Shown: piece by piece, positions 54,902-63,918 of the stretch
Layout of the letters: each line of letters begins with the position of its first letter
Position numbering within the stretch: position 1 is the first letter of the stretch
Source: JAAZKI01 sp012799905
GTDB taxonomy: Bacteria; Verrucomicrobiota; Lentisphaeria; Oligosphaerales; Oligosphaeraceae
Direction: 5' to 3'
Assembly (NCBI GenBank): GCA_050949415.1
Contig: JBMNFR010000007.1
Span: 1 to 64,000, forward strand
Length of the DNA: 64,000 nt
Program-made: the position numbers and the translations under genes
The notes under the pieces: model-generated
Databases searched by the model: none
What the model was told of the DNA's origin: nothing
The model's input: only the letters and a program-made list of their open reading frames with translations

Positions 54902-55237
54902 TTAATTATTTGCTGAAGTTAAAATCTCTTTAATTTCTTTAAATTCTTCCTCCTCAAAAAAAGGTGCGTAACATCTATCTAAAAAGGAATCATCAAAGAA
55001 TTTAGAGTTGTTTTCTAGTTTATTGATAGTATATGAGCCAGAGGATTGATGTATTTCGAAAAGCGATTTCTGTTCGCGAACGACTTCTTGAATTGAATGC
55101 AGCGTTGTATCAACGAGTACTTCTTGAATTTTGGAAATCAACTTCTTATGCAAGATTGATAATTCTTTTGATGAAATCTGCTTTTGTTTTGAGAGTGCAT
55201 AGTATAACACCATGTCGGTTCCGATTCGCTTGCACAT
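54902..55237 (-). CDS. Small AT-rich protein upstream of the HD gene
   Basis: 111 residues from ATG 55237 (MCKRIGTDMVLYYALSK), preceded by CCAGGAAC; a TTG start at 55273 is possible. No family recognised; it looks helical (ELSILHKKLISKIQEVLVD, SIQEVVREQKSLFEI) with an acidic C-terminus. It ends 3 bases before the HD gene start on the same strand, so the two form a cassette with shared AT-rich composition. Confidence 0.65.
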   Translation of the reverse strand: MCKRIGTDMVLYYALSKQKQISSKELSILHKKLISKIQEVLVDTTLHSIQEVVREQKSLFEIHQSSGSYTINKLENNSKFFDDSFLDRCYAPFFEEEEFKEIKEILTSANN

Positions 55238-55544
55238 GTTTTCGTTCCTGGTTCTTTTTTTAAAGGCTTTCAATGTATTAGTGACTGGTTTTACGAAATA
55301 TTTGAGCGAAAACCGTAGTGATAATGACCATTAAGTTTGACCGCAAATTTTAAAATTCTTATCATAGTCATCCAATATAGGTCATGTTCATGACTGAATA
55401 ACAGTGCTATGATAACGTAAGCGAACCCATACCACCCAGAGTGTCTACCAAATCCGAGTAGGCAACACGGGTTCGTAAAAAAGTACTCTAATCGTCATTG
55501 ATTAGTTTTTCAAGTTCATCTTGAGATATTTTATCACCTAGTTG

Positions 55545-55716
55545 GCCATGAGGCATCAGGTTGATAAAAAGTCGAGGAGATTCGGTTCTGTCAGTTATGC
55601 CGTTGTTTTGATGTATGCCGAACTCACCCACTCCATCAGCCAGGATGACGTTTATGATTCTCTGCGTAATCACGGCGGCAGCCTGAAGGCTCTGCACGGC
55701 TTCCAGACTTTAACCT
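55545..55716 (+). pseudogene. Remnant of an IS4-type transposase N-terminus
   Basis: Translation gives DKKSRRFGSVSYAVVLMYAE, then LTHSISQDDVYDSLRNHGG and SLKALHGF, which resembles the N-terminal region of IS4-family transposases ('YAQLTHSxSLNDVCDxLRNHxGxL'). The frame then leaves similarity and no catalytic domain follows. The rest of the gap 55238-55826 shows no gene apart from the terminator below. Confidence 0.45.
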
Positions 55717-55750
55717 GCCGTCGTGTCTTTGCTCCATTGTCCATAAAACA

Positions 55751-55788
55751 GCCAGGAGCGCCAAGAAGTGTTTCTTGGCGCTCCTGGC
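55751..55788 (-). terminator. Strong terminator hairpin after the glycosidase-like gene
   Basis: A perfect 17-bp stem (GCCAGGAGCGCCAAGAA and its complement) with a GTGT loop, 39 bases after the stop codon of the minus-strand gene and followed by TGTTTTATGG on that strand. Confidence 0.8.
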
Positions 55789-55826
55789 ATTTTGGGCGGT
55801 TAGTCTCTCTGTTCGGAAGGTCTCCC

Positions 55827-58823
55827 TCACCATTTGACTTTCAGGTTCAGGTTGACTTGGTGTTCCGGCATTTTTTTCAGCACGAAATCCCAGATTAGCA
55901 GGTCGGTTTCTTCTCCGGCTGCCCGGCACAATTCGCGGATGAAGTCCACCCAGCCAGTGTGTTTTAAAGCGACATCGGAATTTCCGAAAGGCTGTACTGC
56001 CGAGATGATCACCTTGCCATTGCCGTATGGACGTTCAATCACAGCCGGGCGTCCATCGTCGGAATATGTGGCAAGAATGCGACTGCCGGCAGGGACTTCC
56101 TTGAAGTCACAGGCATGAAATTTGCCGGCGTATGCTCCCGGCAAATGGGCGATTTTGTAAACCGGCAGGGTTTGATCGCCATATTGCAAGGTCGGCATCT
56201 GCAAGGTGCGTGGACTCAGTTCCGTCCCCAACAGGGCGGTGCGCTCCGGAACTGCGCTGCCGTCAATGTTGAAGCTGAGGAAATCCGGATCAAACGACAC
56301 CAGGGTGCCGCCGCGATTGAGGAACTCCATCAGTTCGGCGGTTGTTGCCGGATCAGTGAACTTCATTCTTGGGATATAGAGCACTTTGTAGCGCCGGAGG
56401 TCGTCGAGTTTGGTGGTGATTCCAGTCGGACTGATAAAGTCAAACCAGGCCTTGGTCTGTTCGCCAAGGAGGGTGTAGAGCGAATAAGCCGGATGCAGCA
56501 CATTGTCTTGCAGGCCCCAGCGGTCATAATCCGAATGCAGCACTGCGCTGACAGTTTTTTCCGGCACCTTGACCTTGGGCATGGTTTTCAACTGCTTGTT
56601 GATGGCCAGCGCTTCCAGGTTGCCATCCCACATATTCATCAGAGTTTCAGAGCCTTCAATATACCAGTACAGCATCTGTGCGCCGACTTTGATGCACTGG
56701 GAAGCCCATTCGCGCATTTCAGCCGGCTTGGGACGCCCGCCATGATAGATGAAATTCTGCGGAGTGACGCAGAGCTTGGAACCGGTGGCTAAATCGCCGA
56801 GCATCTTGGCGCTGAAGCCGGGATGATACAAGGCGCGACTCAGGCCGTACTTGTTGGAAGTGCTGGTGGGATAGGGGTCGCAGCTGATCCAGTCAGAGTG
56901 GGGGCCGAGAAGCGCGACGTCGACCGGGCAGACGCCGGAAACCGTGTTGCGGTCAATGCTTTTAAAATCCACCCCCGGGAAAACTTCCTTGACCTTGGCC
57001 CCGACCTCCCGGCAGAATACGGCAAAGTTGCCATTCCACCAGCGCCAGAAAGCAATCCTGGTAAATTCGCTGTCCGCCGTCGGTTCGGCAAAGTGATCAT
57101 GGAGTCCGAATTTGCCGAAGCCGGTGGTCGCCTTGATTTCCGCGTCAGCCTCGTCCAAAGCAGCGGAGAGATTTGGGTTTCGGGTGCGGCTGAAGATATT
57201 TGGTACGTTGTTGGTTGGTTCATCAAGGCCGAAAACCAGGCCGACATGTTCGAGATAGTCTGGATAGTAATACTTCGTTTTCAGGTTTTCCAGGCTGTTA
57301 AGCACATATTGGCGATAGCCTTCGCAGGCCGGGTCAACGCCGGTTTCTCCATAATAATATTTAGCGCCGGCCTTAATCGCATTGCGGCTGACAGCGCTGT
57401 TGAACAGGACGTATGGGAAGCGGGTGCCATATTTTTGCCGCAACTCACGCATTTTCGCCCAACCGCCTTTTAACTGGGAGTTAGCCCAGGGCAGCGGCGG
57501 GCCCAGCATGCCGGCATCGCCGCGGGCTGCCAGCAGATTGTCCTGCCACTCCAGCACTTCTTCGTCTGAGTACAGCTGGCGGATTTTTTCCGGAAAGACG
57601 CTGAGCAGTGCGATTCCCCAGGTGCCGGTGCGGAAATTACCGGGTTCATGGCTGAGCAGCGCCTCATATTGTGCATTCGGGCGGTCAATCAGGTAGGAGA
57701 CGCTGTCAACCCGGCGGGTGCGTTCGATTTTGCCGTTGCTGAAGTCAAGCGAGGCGTATTTTTCAACTGCATGGAAGTTGCCGTCATAGGCGTTCCATTG
57801 TGAATTTTCCTGGCCGGATTTGTTTTCACGTCCGGCATTGAATCCGATGGCGGTTTTGGGGACGCCGTCAAAGCCCAGGGTTTTCCAGGGGATGGTGAAC
57901 GTGGCTTCCCAGCGGTTTTCCTCCAGAAAATTCACGACATCCCAGTCTCCATTCCAGGCGCTTTTGACTCTCCATGGATCGCCGGGGACATCTTGTTTCA
58001 CTTCAGCGTCAAAGCGACTGGCATTGGCATTGACGGCGAATTGCCAGGCGAGGTTGCGCGCTGGCGCATGCAGGAACAATTCCAGGCAGTCATCGCTGAA
58101 AATGGCGGCGTCCGGCTTGCTGTCCTTGACTTTGGCTTGCAGGACTCCCCGAGATTTGATGTTTGCCATAAAGCCCACATAGAGCGCATCATTGTCCCAA
58201 GTCAACTTCAGGCTGGTTTGCTCGCGGGCCGGTTCGGCGGTGACGCAGAGATAAAATCCGGGCAGTTCCGGCACGCCTTGCCATTGCGAAGGGGGAAGTT
58301 TGGCGGAAAATCCATTTGGTGCGGGGGTAATATCGAAGGTGTCCGAGAGATAAGTCACGGTGACGGACTTGAACGCCAGCTTGTAGGCGTCTTCCATAGC
58401 GGAATGGATGCATTGAATCATTTCGGTTCCCGCCGGGATAGTGATTAGCACTTCGTGGGTGGCCCATTCAGTTGACGAAGGAAAGGAAGCTTTTGTCATG
58501 CCATTACTGCCATTGGCTCCGCCTTTTTTATTGAAAGACAGGTTCAGCTGCGGGATGGCCCCGGGGCTGTTGCGGTAGGTGAAAGCGTATTTCATCGCTT
58601 TGGCATCAGCCGGAGCTTGCAGATAAAAATAGGCGGAAAACATTGTCTGATCCGCAGTTTTGTTCATCTGGTATCCCTCTTCGCCCCAAGTCAGGCTGGC
58701 GGCAAGCTCGCGCGGAAAGGGCTTGACGATGTTCCTTTTAGTGAAATCATAAACAATGGGGTCAAAGGCATGCGCAGTAATTATGCTCACAGCCAAAAAA
58801 CAATATAATAAAACTTTTCTCAT
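55827..58823 (-). CDS. Large secreted glycosidase-like protein (CBM9-like domain, TIM barrel, trimerisation-like domain)
   Basis: 998 residues from ATG 58823 (MRKVLLYCFLAVSIITAHAF, signal peptide) after AAAGGAA. Residues ~30-160 are a beta domain; ~175-390 resemble a CBM9/DOMON carbohydrate-binding module (LKLTWDNDALYVGFMANI, DDCLELFLHA, WEATFTIPWKTLGFD); ~430-760 a TIM-barrel-like domain with FGLDEPTNN near 533; then a beta-galactosidase trimerisation-like domain (YKVLYIPRMKFTDPATTAEL, FLNRGGTLVSFDP). No defined GH family is recognised. It is 52 bases downstream of a pseudopilin gene and in line with a GntR regulator, so the three probably form one unit. Confidence 0.75.
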   Translation of the reverse strand: MRKVLLYCFLAVSIITAHAFDPIVYDFTKRNIVKPFPRELAASLTWGEEGYQMNKTADQTMFSAYFYLQAPADAKAMKYAFTYRNSPGAIPQLNLSFNKKGGANGSNGMTKASFPSSTEWATHEVLITIPAGTEMIQCIHSAMEDAYKLAFKSVTVTYLSDTFDITPAPNGFSAKLPPSQWQGVPELPGFYLCVTAEPAREQTSLKLTWDNDALYVGFMANIKSRGVLQAKVKDSKPDAAIFSDDCLELFLHAPARNLAWQFAVNANASRFDAEVKQDVPGDPWRVKSAWNGDWDVVNFLEENRWEATFTIPWKTLGFDGVPKTAIGFNAGRENKSGQENSQWNAYDGNFHAVEKYASLDFSNGKIERTRRVDSVSYLIDRPNAQYEALLSHEPGNFRTGTWGIALLSVFPEKIRQLYSDEEVLEWQDNLLAARGDAGMLGPPLPWANSQLKGGWAKMRELRQKYGTRFPYVLFNSAVSRNAIKAGAKYYYGETGVDPACEGYRQYVLNSLENLKTKYYYPDYLEHVGLVFGLDEPTNNVPNIFSRTRNPNLSAALDEADAEIKATTGFGKFGLHDHFAEPTADSEFTRIAFWRWWNGNFAVFCREVGAKVKEVFPGVDFKSIDRNTVSGVCPVDVALLGPHSDWISCDPYPTSTSNKYGLSRALYHPGFSAKMLGDLATGSKLCVTPQNFIYHGGRPKPAEMREWASQCIKVGAQMLYWYIEGSETLMNMWDGNLEALAINKQLKTMPKVKVPEKTVSAVLHSDYDRWGLQDNVLHPAYSLYTLLGEQTKAWFDFISPTGITTKLDDLRRYKVLYIPRMKFTDPATTAELMEFLNRGGTLVSFDPDFLSFNIDGSAVPERTALLGTELSPRTLQMPTLQYGDQTLPVYKIAHLPGAYAGKFHACDFKEVPAGSRILATYSDDGRPAVIERPYGNGKVIISAVQPFGNSDVALKHTGWVDFIRELCRAAGEETDLLIWDFVLKKMPEHQVNLNLKVKW

Positions 58824-58875
58824 AAAGAAATTTTTCCTTTCTTTGGGACGTCGTGCAGGCGTTTGCATTCAAGTG

Positions 58876-59661
58876 TCAGTAGGGGAGTTGAAGGTACAAG
58901 TAGCGGTATTCTTTGGGGTGGACATAGTAAGTGCCACCTCCAAAGTAGGCGCTGTAAATTGGGCGGATGCTCTGCACACTGCCGTCAACCAGGCAGGAAT
59001 TGACCCTCATCGAGTGTCGTGTGACATTGATATCTCCATCCCGGATTACATAGCGGTTGGAGGAATCGGAGTTGTGTTCGGAAAACAGCCAGATACTGCT
59101 CCCATTCCGATAATCGGAATGGGCCGTTGCCGTCGCTGCGCTGCTGCCCAGCTGAGACAATTTCACCGATTTGACATGAGAGCCATCAGCGGCGCCATCG
59201 TATGCGGCCAAATGCCGATTGATGCCATAATGCATCCCGACGACGCACGGAAGGAGTTGATTCAAGGCGATTTCCTCAGCGCTGAAGCTCGGGCAGCTAT
59301 AGACCTTGGGAATGGGATAGTAGGTGATGTACCACTGACCATTGGGCGGCCAGGTGCTTTGATTCTGGCTAGTCGTCAGCGTGCTTGATGAACCAAGATA
59401 TGGCGCCAGGGTATGCCACCAAGTGTATGAATTTTGGTTGGTTCTGCTGGTCTTTGCCTGGACAATGAAATCGTCATTCTCTATCGTGTAGATATTGCTG
59501 GCCAGACCGATTTGCTTGAGGTTGTTGCAACAGCTGATTTTGCGGGCGGTGCCACGGGCCTTGCTCAAGGCCGGCAGCAGCATCGCTGCCAAAATCGCGA
59601 TGATCGCAATCACGACAAGGAGCTCAATTAAAGTAAACCGGGTGGAAGTCTTCGTTTTCAT
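58876..59661 (-). CDS. Pseudopilin-like H-X9-DG protein (paralogue H) in the glycosidase operon
   Basis: 261 residues, ATG 59661 after a GGAGAGAG site. N-terminus MKTKTSTRFTLIELLVVIAI with Arg in the position before the predicted cleavage site; LLPALSKARGTARKISCCNN; C-terminus H-X9-DG (HSMRVNSCLVDG). It belongs to the same superfamily as the clusters at 20.8-28.4 kb but is not a close copy. It lies directly upstream of the 998-residue secreted protein on the same strand, suggesting a link between the pseudopilin and export or surface display of that enzyme. Confidence 0.87.
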   Translation of the reverse strand: MKTKTSTRFTLIELLVVIAIIAILAAMLLPALSKARGTARKISCCNNLKQIGLASNIYTIENDDFIVQAKTSRTNQNSYTWWHTLAPYLGSSSTLTTSQNQSTWPPNGQWYITYYPIPKVYSCPSFSAEEIALNQLLPCVVGMHYGINRHLAAYDGAADGSHVKSVKLSQLGSSAATATAHSDYRNGSSIWLFSEHNSDSSNRYVIRDGDINVTRHSMRVNSCLVDGSVQSIRPIYSAYFGGGTYYVHPKEYRYLYLQLPY

Positions 59662-59784
59662 TGGCTCTCTCTCCTTTTTTGGGGGTTAAAAAATATGCGC
59701 AGCAATCCGTTAAACTTTTGGTCATTTATTTGTTAAAGAAGATTTTTCAAATAGTTCGGAAGGACTCCAGGGCGTTTTTGTTTA

Positions 59785-60861
59785 TCACTTAGTTATGGCG
59801 GCCGGACATGGGATCGTGCTTTGTCCAGGGTAAAACTGCATAGGGATAAGTTTCTTTTCAATAGGCAGCGGCGTGCCGGCCAGGATGTTCTGCAGTCGTG
59901 GAATGGCCCATTCGACGAGGTCATCCTGGCAAACTAACATGTTGCTGTAAAAAGAATCCCGCTGGTGAGGGGAGCAAGCCAAAATTACCGAAAGGTCTTG
60001 TGGAATACGAATGCCGCGTTCCCGCAGAAAATCCCTGCCGGCTTGCAAATAACTGTCAATGATGATCAGGGCAGTGGGTGGTTCCGGCAGATTGAGAAAG
60101 AAATTCATGTGTTTGGCAAAAAAGACTTCAAGATATTTCTCGCCATGAAGACGATACAGTTCGTCTACGTCATCTTGCACTTGGAACAGTTCCGGGGCAA
60201 AAAAATCGCCCAGCTCATCAACAAAGGCGCGACGGATGTTATCCAGGTAAAATTGAAATTCTGGCGAACGCCGTGTTTCAATGAAGGCGATGCGCTGATG
60301 CTGCAATTCGCGCAAATGTCGCAAGGCAACGCGGTAACTGTCGTAATGGGCGAATTCCACCCCGTTCATCCATGGAAGGCCGTCTTGGATATTGCCGACT
60401 ACCGGGAGACTGTGTTCACGCAAGCAAAGCATTAAGTCCCTACGGCCGCTGGAGCCGAGAAAGATGGCGCCGGACAGCGGCGTCTGCAACAAAAAGTCGG
60501 CTTCGCTGGCTGGCGCGAGTCCTCGGGGAATGCCGATGGACACCAGGCGGCAGCCAAAGTCTTTGTATTTGTCATTCAAGTTTGAAATGGAGCGGAGGCT
60601 ATTCATCCCAATTATCCCAATTGTCGGCATCTCAGCAGCTTTGCCGTCATAACGAATATTGACAAAGGTGCCGCGGGTGCCGTCAACAGTCACCAATCCA
60701 CGATCCTCCAGCAGGCGAATCGCTTTCCGCAAAGTGACGTGATGCACGCCTAATTCCTTGCTGAGCTGCAACATCCCAGGCAGACGACCACCACCGGGAC
60801 ACCTGTTCCGAATATAGGCCTCCAGAGTCTTGCTCAGTTCCTGGTATTTACGAGTAGCCAT
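59785..60861 (-). CDS. GntR-family regulator with a LacI-type sensor domain
   Basis: 358 residues from ATG 60861 after CAAGGA. Winged helix at about 1-70 (TLEAYIRNRCPGGGRLPGML, LSKELGVHHVTLRKAIRLLEDRGLVTV), then a periplasmic-binding-protein-like sensor (PTIGIIGMNSLRSI, GAIFLGSSGRRD, HLRELQHQRIAFIE, PPTALIIIDSYLQAGRDFL) as in sugar-responsive GntR/LacI hybrids. It is upstream of, and in line with, the pseudopilin and glycosidase-like genes (123-base gap), so local control by a sugar ligand is likely. Confidence 0.9.
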   Translation of the reverse strand: MATRKYQELSKTLEAYIRNRCPGGGRLPGMLQLSKELGVHHVTLRKAIRLLEDRGLVTVDGTRGTFVNIRYDGKAAEMPTIGIIGMNSLRSISNLNDKYKDFGCRLVSIGIPRGLAPASEADFLLQTPLSGAIFLGSSGRRDLMLCLREHSLPVVGNIQDGLPWMNGVEFAHYDSYRVALRHLRELQHQRIAFIETRRSPEFQFYLDNIRRAFVDELGDFFAPELFQVQDDVDELYRLHGEKYLEVFFAKHMNFFLNLPEPPTALIIIDSYLQAGRDFLRERGIRIPQDLSVILACSPHQRDSFYSNMLVCQDDLVEWAIPRLQNILAGTPLPIEKKLIPMQFYPGQSTIPCPAAITK

Positions 60862-60894
60862 CGGAAAATCCTTGCAAAAAATTAACCTGCCGTT

Positions 60895-60924
60895 ATTATA
60901 TTTGCTATTATATATGGAAGTCAA
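60895..60924 (-). promoter_or_regulatory. Predicted promoter of the GntR-family regulator gene
   Basis: Minus strand: TTGACT (60924-60919), 18-base spacer, TATAAT (60900-60895), about 34 bases before the ATG. Confidence 0.6.
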
Positions 60925-61230
60925 GCCATAAAAAACTTTTTTTGAAAAAATTATTCCCCAGGCAGTAAAAACGTCATTTTTAGCCTGCGGATCGGTTAGT
61001 GTACAGTGGATTTTAGCAGGCGATGGGCAGTGGACGTTGGCAGTTTCAGTCAAAACATGACAAAAAGCTGATTTTGCATGAGGAGATTTTCTAGATTGCG
61101 GTTATGTTAAGAGGCAAAATCAGAGGAAGTCAATTTTACTGCGTTTGCTTGCCAGGCGCCCAAATAGGCGCAGTAGCAACTCAGGCGTCGTGCTTATTTT
61201 TTTCAATCACGGGGAAGTTCAGGTTAACGT

Positions 61231-62178
61231 ATGGCAAAGCAAGGAATTGCAGTTGTTGCGGTTGGCGGCAACGCACTAATCAAGGATAAAGCCCAGCAAA
61301 CCGTTCAGGATCAATACAATTGTGTAAAAGACACGATGATTCACATCGTGGACATGATTGAAAACGGCTGGGATGTGGTTATCACCCACGGCAATGGTCC
61401 CCAGGTCGGCTTTAACTTGCGCCGCTCTGAACTGGCAAAGAAAGTTCTGCATGAAGTCCCGCTAAACTACTGTGGTGCGAACACCCAGGGCGGCATCGGG
61501 TACATGCTCCAAATGGCTTTGCACAACGAATTCAAGCGCCGTGGGATCAACAAAGTCGCGGTAACGGTCGTTACCCAGGCGCTTGTTGACAAGCACGATC
61601 CGGCCTTTGAACATCCCACTAAGCCTATCGGCAGTTTCATGGAAGAGGCTGAGGCAAAATCACGCCGAGCTAACGACGGTTGGACCGTGGTGGAAGATGC
61701 CGGCCGCGGCTGGCGCCGAGTTGTGCCCTCGCCACGTCCAATCTCAATTGTCGAGGCTGAGGCAATCCATAACCTGATCGATGCTGGCTTTACAGTGGTC
61801 GGCGTGGGTGGTGGCGGCATCCCTGTGATTGAGCTTGAGGATGGCACGTTGGCTGGCGTCGACGCTGTGATTGATAAGGATTTCGGTTCATCCTTGCTGG
61901 CAAAATTGATCGGGGCGGATTTATTTGTGATCAGCACCGCCGTCGAAAAGGTGGCTACTGATTTCAACACACCAGAGCAAAAGTGGCTGGATCGAATGAC
62001 CGTCGCAGAAGCCAAGAAGTACGCTGCCGAAGGCCATTTTGCGTCAGGAAGCATGCTGCCAAAGATTCAGGCCAGCATTGAATTCCTTGAAAATGGCGGC
62101 AAGAAAGCCTTGATTACCGATCCGGAGCATATCAGCGACGCCCTGGAAGGCAAGACCGGCACCTGGATTGTCCCATAA
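61231..62178 (+). CDS. arcC: Carbamate kinase
   Basis: 315 residues. AVVAVGGNALIKDK at the start, THGNGPQVGFNLRRSE, YCGANTQGGIGYMLQ and GVGGGGIPVIE are signatures of carbamate kinase. The enzyme makes ATP from carbamoyl phosphate in arginine, agmatine or purine fermentation. No arginine deiminase or transcarbamylase gene is adjacent, so the source of carbamoyl phosphate is not seen here. It stands alone, with 177 bases upstream and 148 downstream. Confidence 0.94.
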   Translation: MAKQGIAVVAVGGNALIKDKAQQTVQDQYNCVKDTMIHIVDMIENGWDVVITHGNGPQVGFNLRRSELAKKVLHEVPLNYCGANTQGGIGYMLQMALHNEFKRRGINKVAVTVVTQALVDKHDPAFEHPTKPIGSFMEEAEAKSRRANDGWTVVEDAGRGWRRVVPSPRPISIVEAEAIHNLIDAGFTVVGVGGGGIPVIELEDGTLAGVDAVIDKDFGSSLLAKLIGADLFVISTAVEKVATDFNTPEQKWLDRMTVAEAKKYAAEGHFASGSMLPKIQASIEFLENGGKKALITDPEHISDALEGKTGTWIVP

Positions 62179-62326
62179 ATCAACTTTCGGCAGGTCTGGA
62201 TAATCCCCGTTCCTCGGCTCTATCAGCAAGGCACGACTCCATTGGCATGTTTTCCTTTCCATATTACAGTATGCTTGTTGGCATATCATAAATATATTGG
62301 GGGATATATATTGGGGGATTCAAGAC

Positions 62327-63886
62327 ATGAAAGATTTAACCAGCAGTGTCTATACCTTTGAGAAGCTCATACGAGGCAATTATCTCTATGTGGACAAGAC
62401 GGAGTATATCTGGAAACTAGTGCGGCCCGCTTCCGGCATTTACTTCATGTCCCGTCCGCGCCGCTTTGGCAAGTCGCTGACCATCTCCACCCTCAAGGCG
62501 ATATTCCAAGGGAAGAGAGACCTCTTCAAGGGCCTTGCCATCAGCAAAAAGAAATACGACTGGAAAGAATATCCAGTCATTCATCTGGATATGGCGAACT
62601 GCAATGCGAAAAATGCCGGTGAACTTGAAGATTTTCTTTTTGATATACTAACTGGCCTTGCAGAACATTTCGGGGTAGAGATACGCGGTCAGTCCAATGC
62701 GATGCGTTTTGAGTTTTTGGTTCGTGACGTGGCTGCGTCGGCTGGCGCCCCGGTCGTCATCCTTCTTGACGAATATGACAAGCCGATTCTGAATGCGCTG
62801 GCGACTCCGGAAGCTGCGGCATGCCGGGATGTCCTCAAGGGATTTTACTCCACGATCAAAAAATGCGAAAGCCTAGAGCGGTTTGTGTTTGTCACTGGCG
62901 TCACCAAGTTTTCGCATGTCTCGCTCTTTTCCGACCTCAACAACCTGACTGACATCACGATGCATCCTGACTACGCCACCATGCTCGGCTACACGCAGGA
63001 GGAATTCGAGAAATGCTTTGCCGAGCGCCTGGATGACGCCGTGGATAAACTGAACATCCCGTGCGAACAGCTCCTGGCCGAAATCAAGGCATGGTATGAT
63101 GGGTATCGTTTTCATGGAAAGTCAGAGACGGTGTACAATCCGGTGTCCCTGGCGCAGTTTTTCCTTAACCAATGCGAATTTTCCAACTACTGGTTTGCGA
63201 CGGGGACGCCTTCGTTCCTGCTGAAAGTGATCCGGAAGGCGAACTTCAACTTTGAGCGGGCGTTGAACGAGCCGGTTCTGGGCTTTGCCTTCAATGCCTT
63301 CGAGATCGACCGGATTGACCCCTTGGCACTCCTGCTGCAAACCGGCTATCTGACGATCAAGAGCTCATTCGTCGAATTTGGCATGACGCAGTACTACCTC
63401 GACTTCCCCAACCGCGAGGTGAAGGAGGCCTTCAAGACCTATCTGATCAGTGATTACAGCGCCATCCCGCAGGAAATCGTCGGCGCCAATGTATTCCAAA
63501 TGGCCAAGGCGATCAAGACGGGAGACATCCAGCGCTTCATGGACTTGCTGAAAACCTTCTTTGCCGCCGTGCAATACGATATCGTGATAGACACGGAAGG
63601 CCGGTTCCAGCTACTGTTCTATTCGGTGTTCCTGCTGCTTGGCGTGCAAATCGAGGCGGAATCGAGGACGAGCGACGGGCGAATCGACGCCGTGATCCGG
63701 GAAGGGGACTGCATCTACATCTTTGAATTCAAGATGAATCAGGACGCCGAGGCAGCGCTGGCGCAAATCCGCGAAAAGGACTATTATCAGAAATATCAGC
63801 ACGCCGGCAAGAAGATCGTCCTCATCGGCGCGAATTTTGACGCGGCCTCCAGACAGATATCCGAGTGGAAAATCGAAGAGGCGTGA
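62327..63886 (+). CDS. AAA-ATPase-like protein with C-terminal PD-(D/E)XK nuclease domain (PF09820/DUF1703 type)
   Basis: 519 residues from ATG 62327 (MKDLTSSVYTFEKLI). N-terminal ATPase: YVDKTEYIWKLV, Walker A-like RPRRFGKSLTIS, Walker B VVILLDEYDKPIL. C-terminal nuclease-like domain: GRIDAVIREGDCIYIFEFKM with the Asp...Glu-x-Lys pattern. These proteins occur in many copies in gut and sediment anaerobes and are thought to be mobile or selfish; function unknown. A 14-base direct repeat (ATATATTGGGGGAT, twice) lies just upstream at 62292-62320. Confidence 0.9.
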   Translation: MKDLTSSVYTFEKLIRGNYLYVDKTEYIWKLVRPASGIYFMSRPRRFGKSLTISTLKAIFQGKRDLFKGLAISKKKYDWKEYPVIHLDMANCNAKNAGELEDFLFDILTGLAEHFGVEIRGQSNAMRFEFLVRDVAASAGAPVVILLDEYDKPILNALATPEAAACRDVLKGFYSTIKKCESLERFVFVTGVTKFSHVSLFSDLNNLTDITMHPDYATMLGYTQEEFEKCFAERLDDAVDKLNIPCEQLLAEIKAWYDGYRFHGKSETVYNPVSLAQFFLNQCEFSNYWFATGTPSFLLKVIRKANFNFERALNEPVLGFAFNAFEIDRIDPLALLLQTGYLTIKSSFVEFGMTQYYLDFPNREVKEAFKTYLISDYSAIPQEIVGANVFQMAKAIKTGDIQRFMDLLKTFFAAVQYDIVIDTEGRFQLLFYSVFLLLGVQIEAESRTSDGRIDAVIREGDCIYIFEFKMNQDAEAALAQIREKDYYQKYQHAGKKIVLIGANFDAASRQISEWKIEEA

Positions 63887-63918
63887 GAATAGGGGCGAGG
63901 ATTTCTCCCCTCGGCCCT

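Noticed and set aside
55488..55697. 69-codon minus-strand frame ending DELEKLINDD
   Set aside because: Its start lies antisense to the transposase remnant; the tail looks protein-like, but there is not enough sequence to support a gene.
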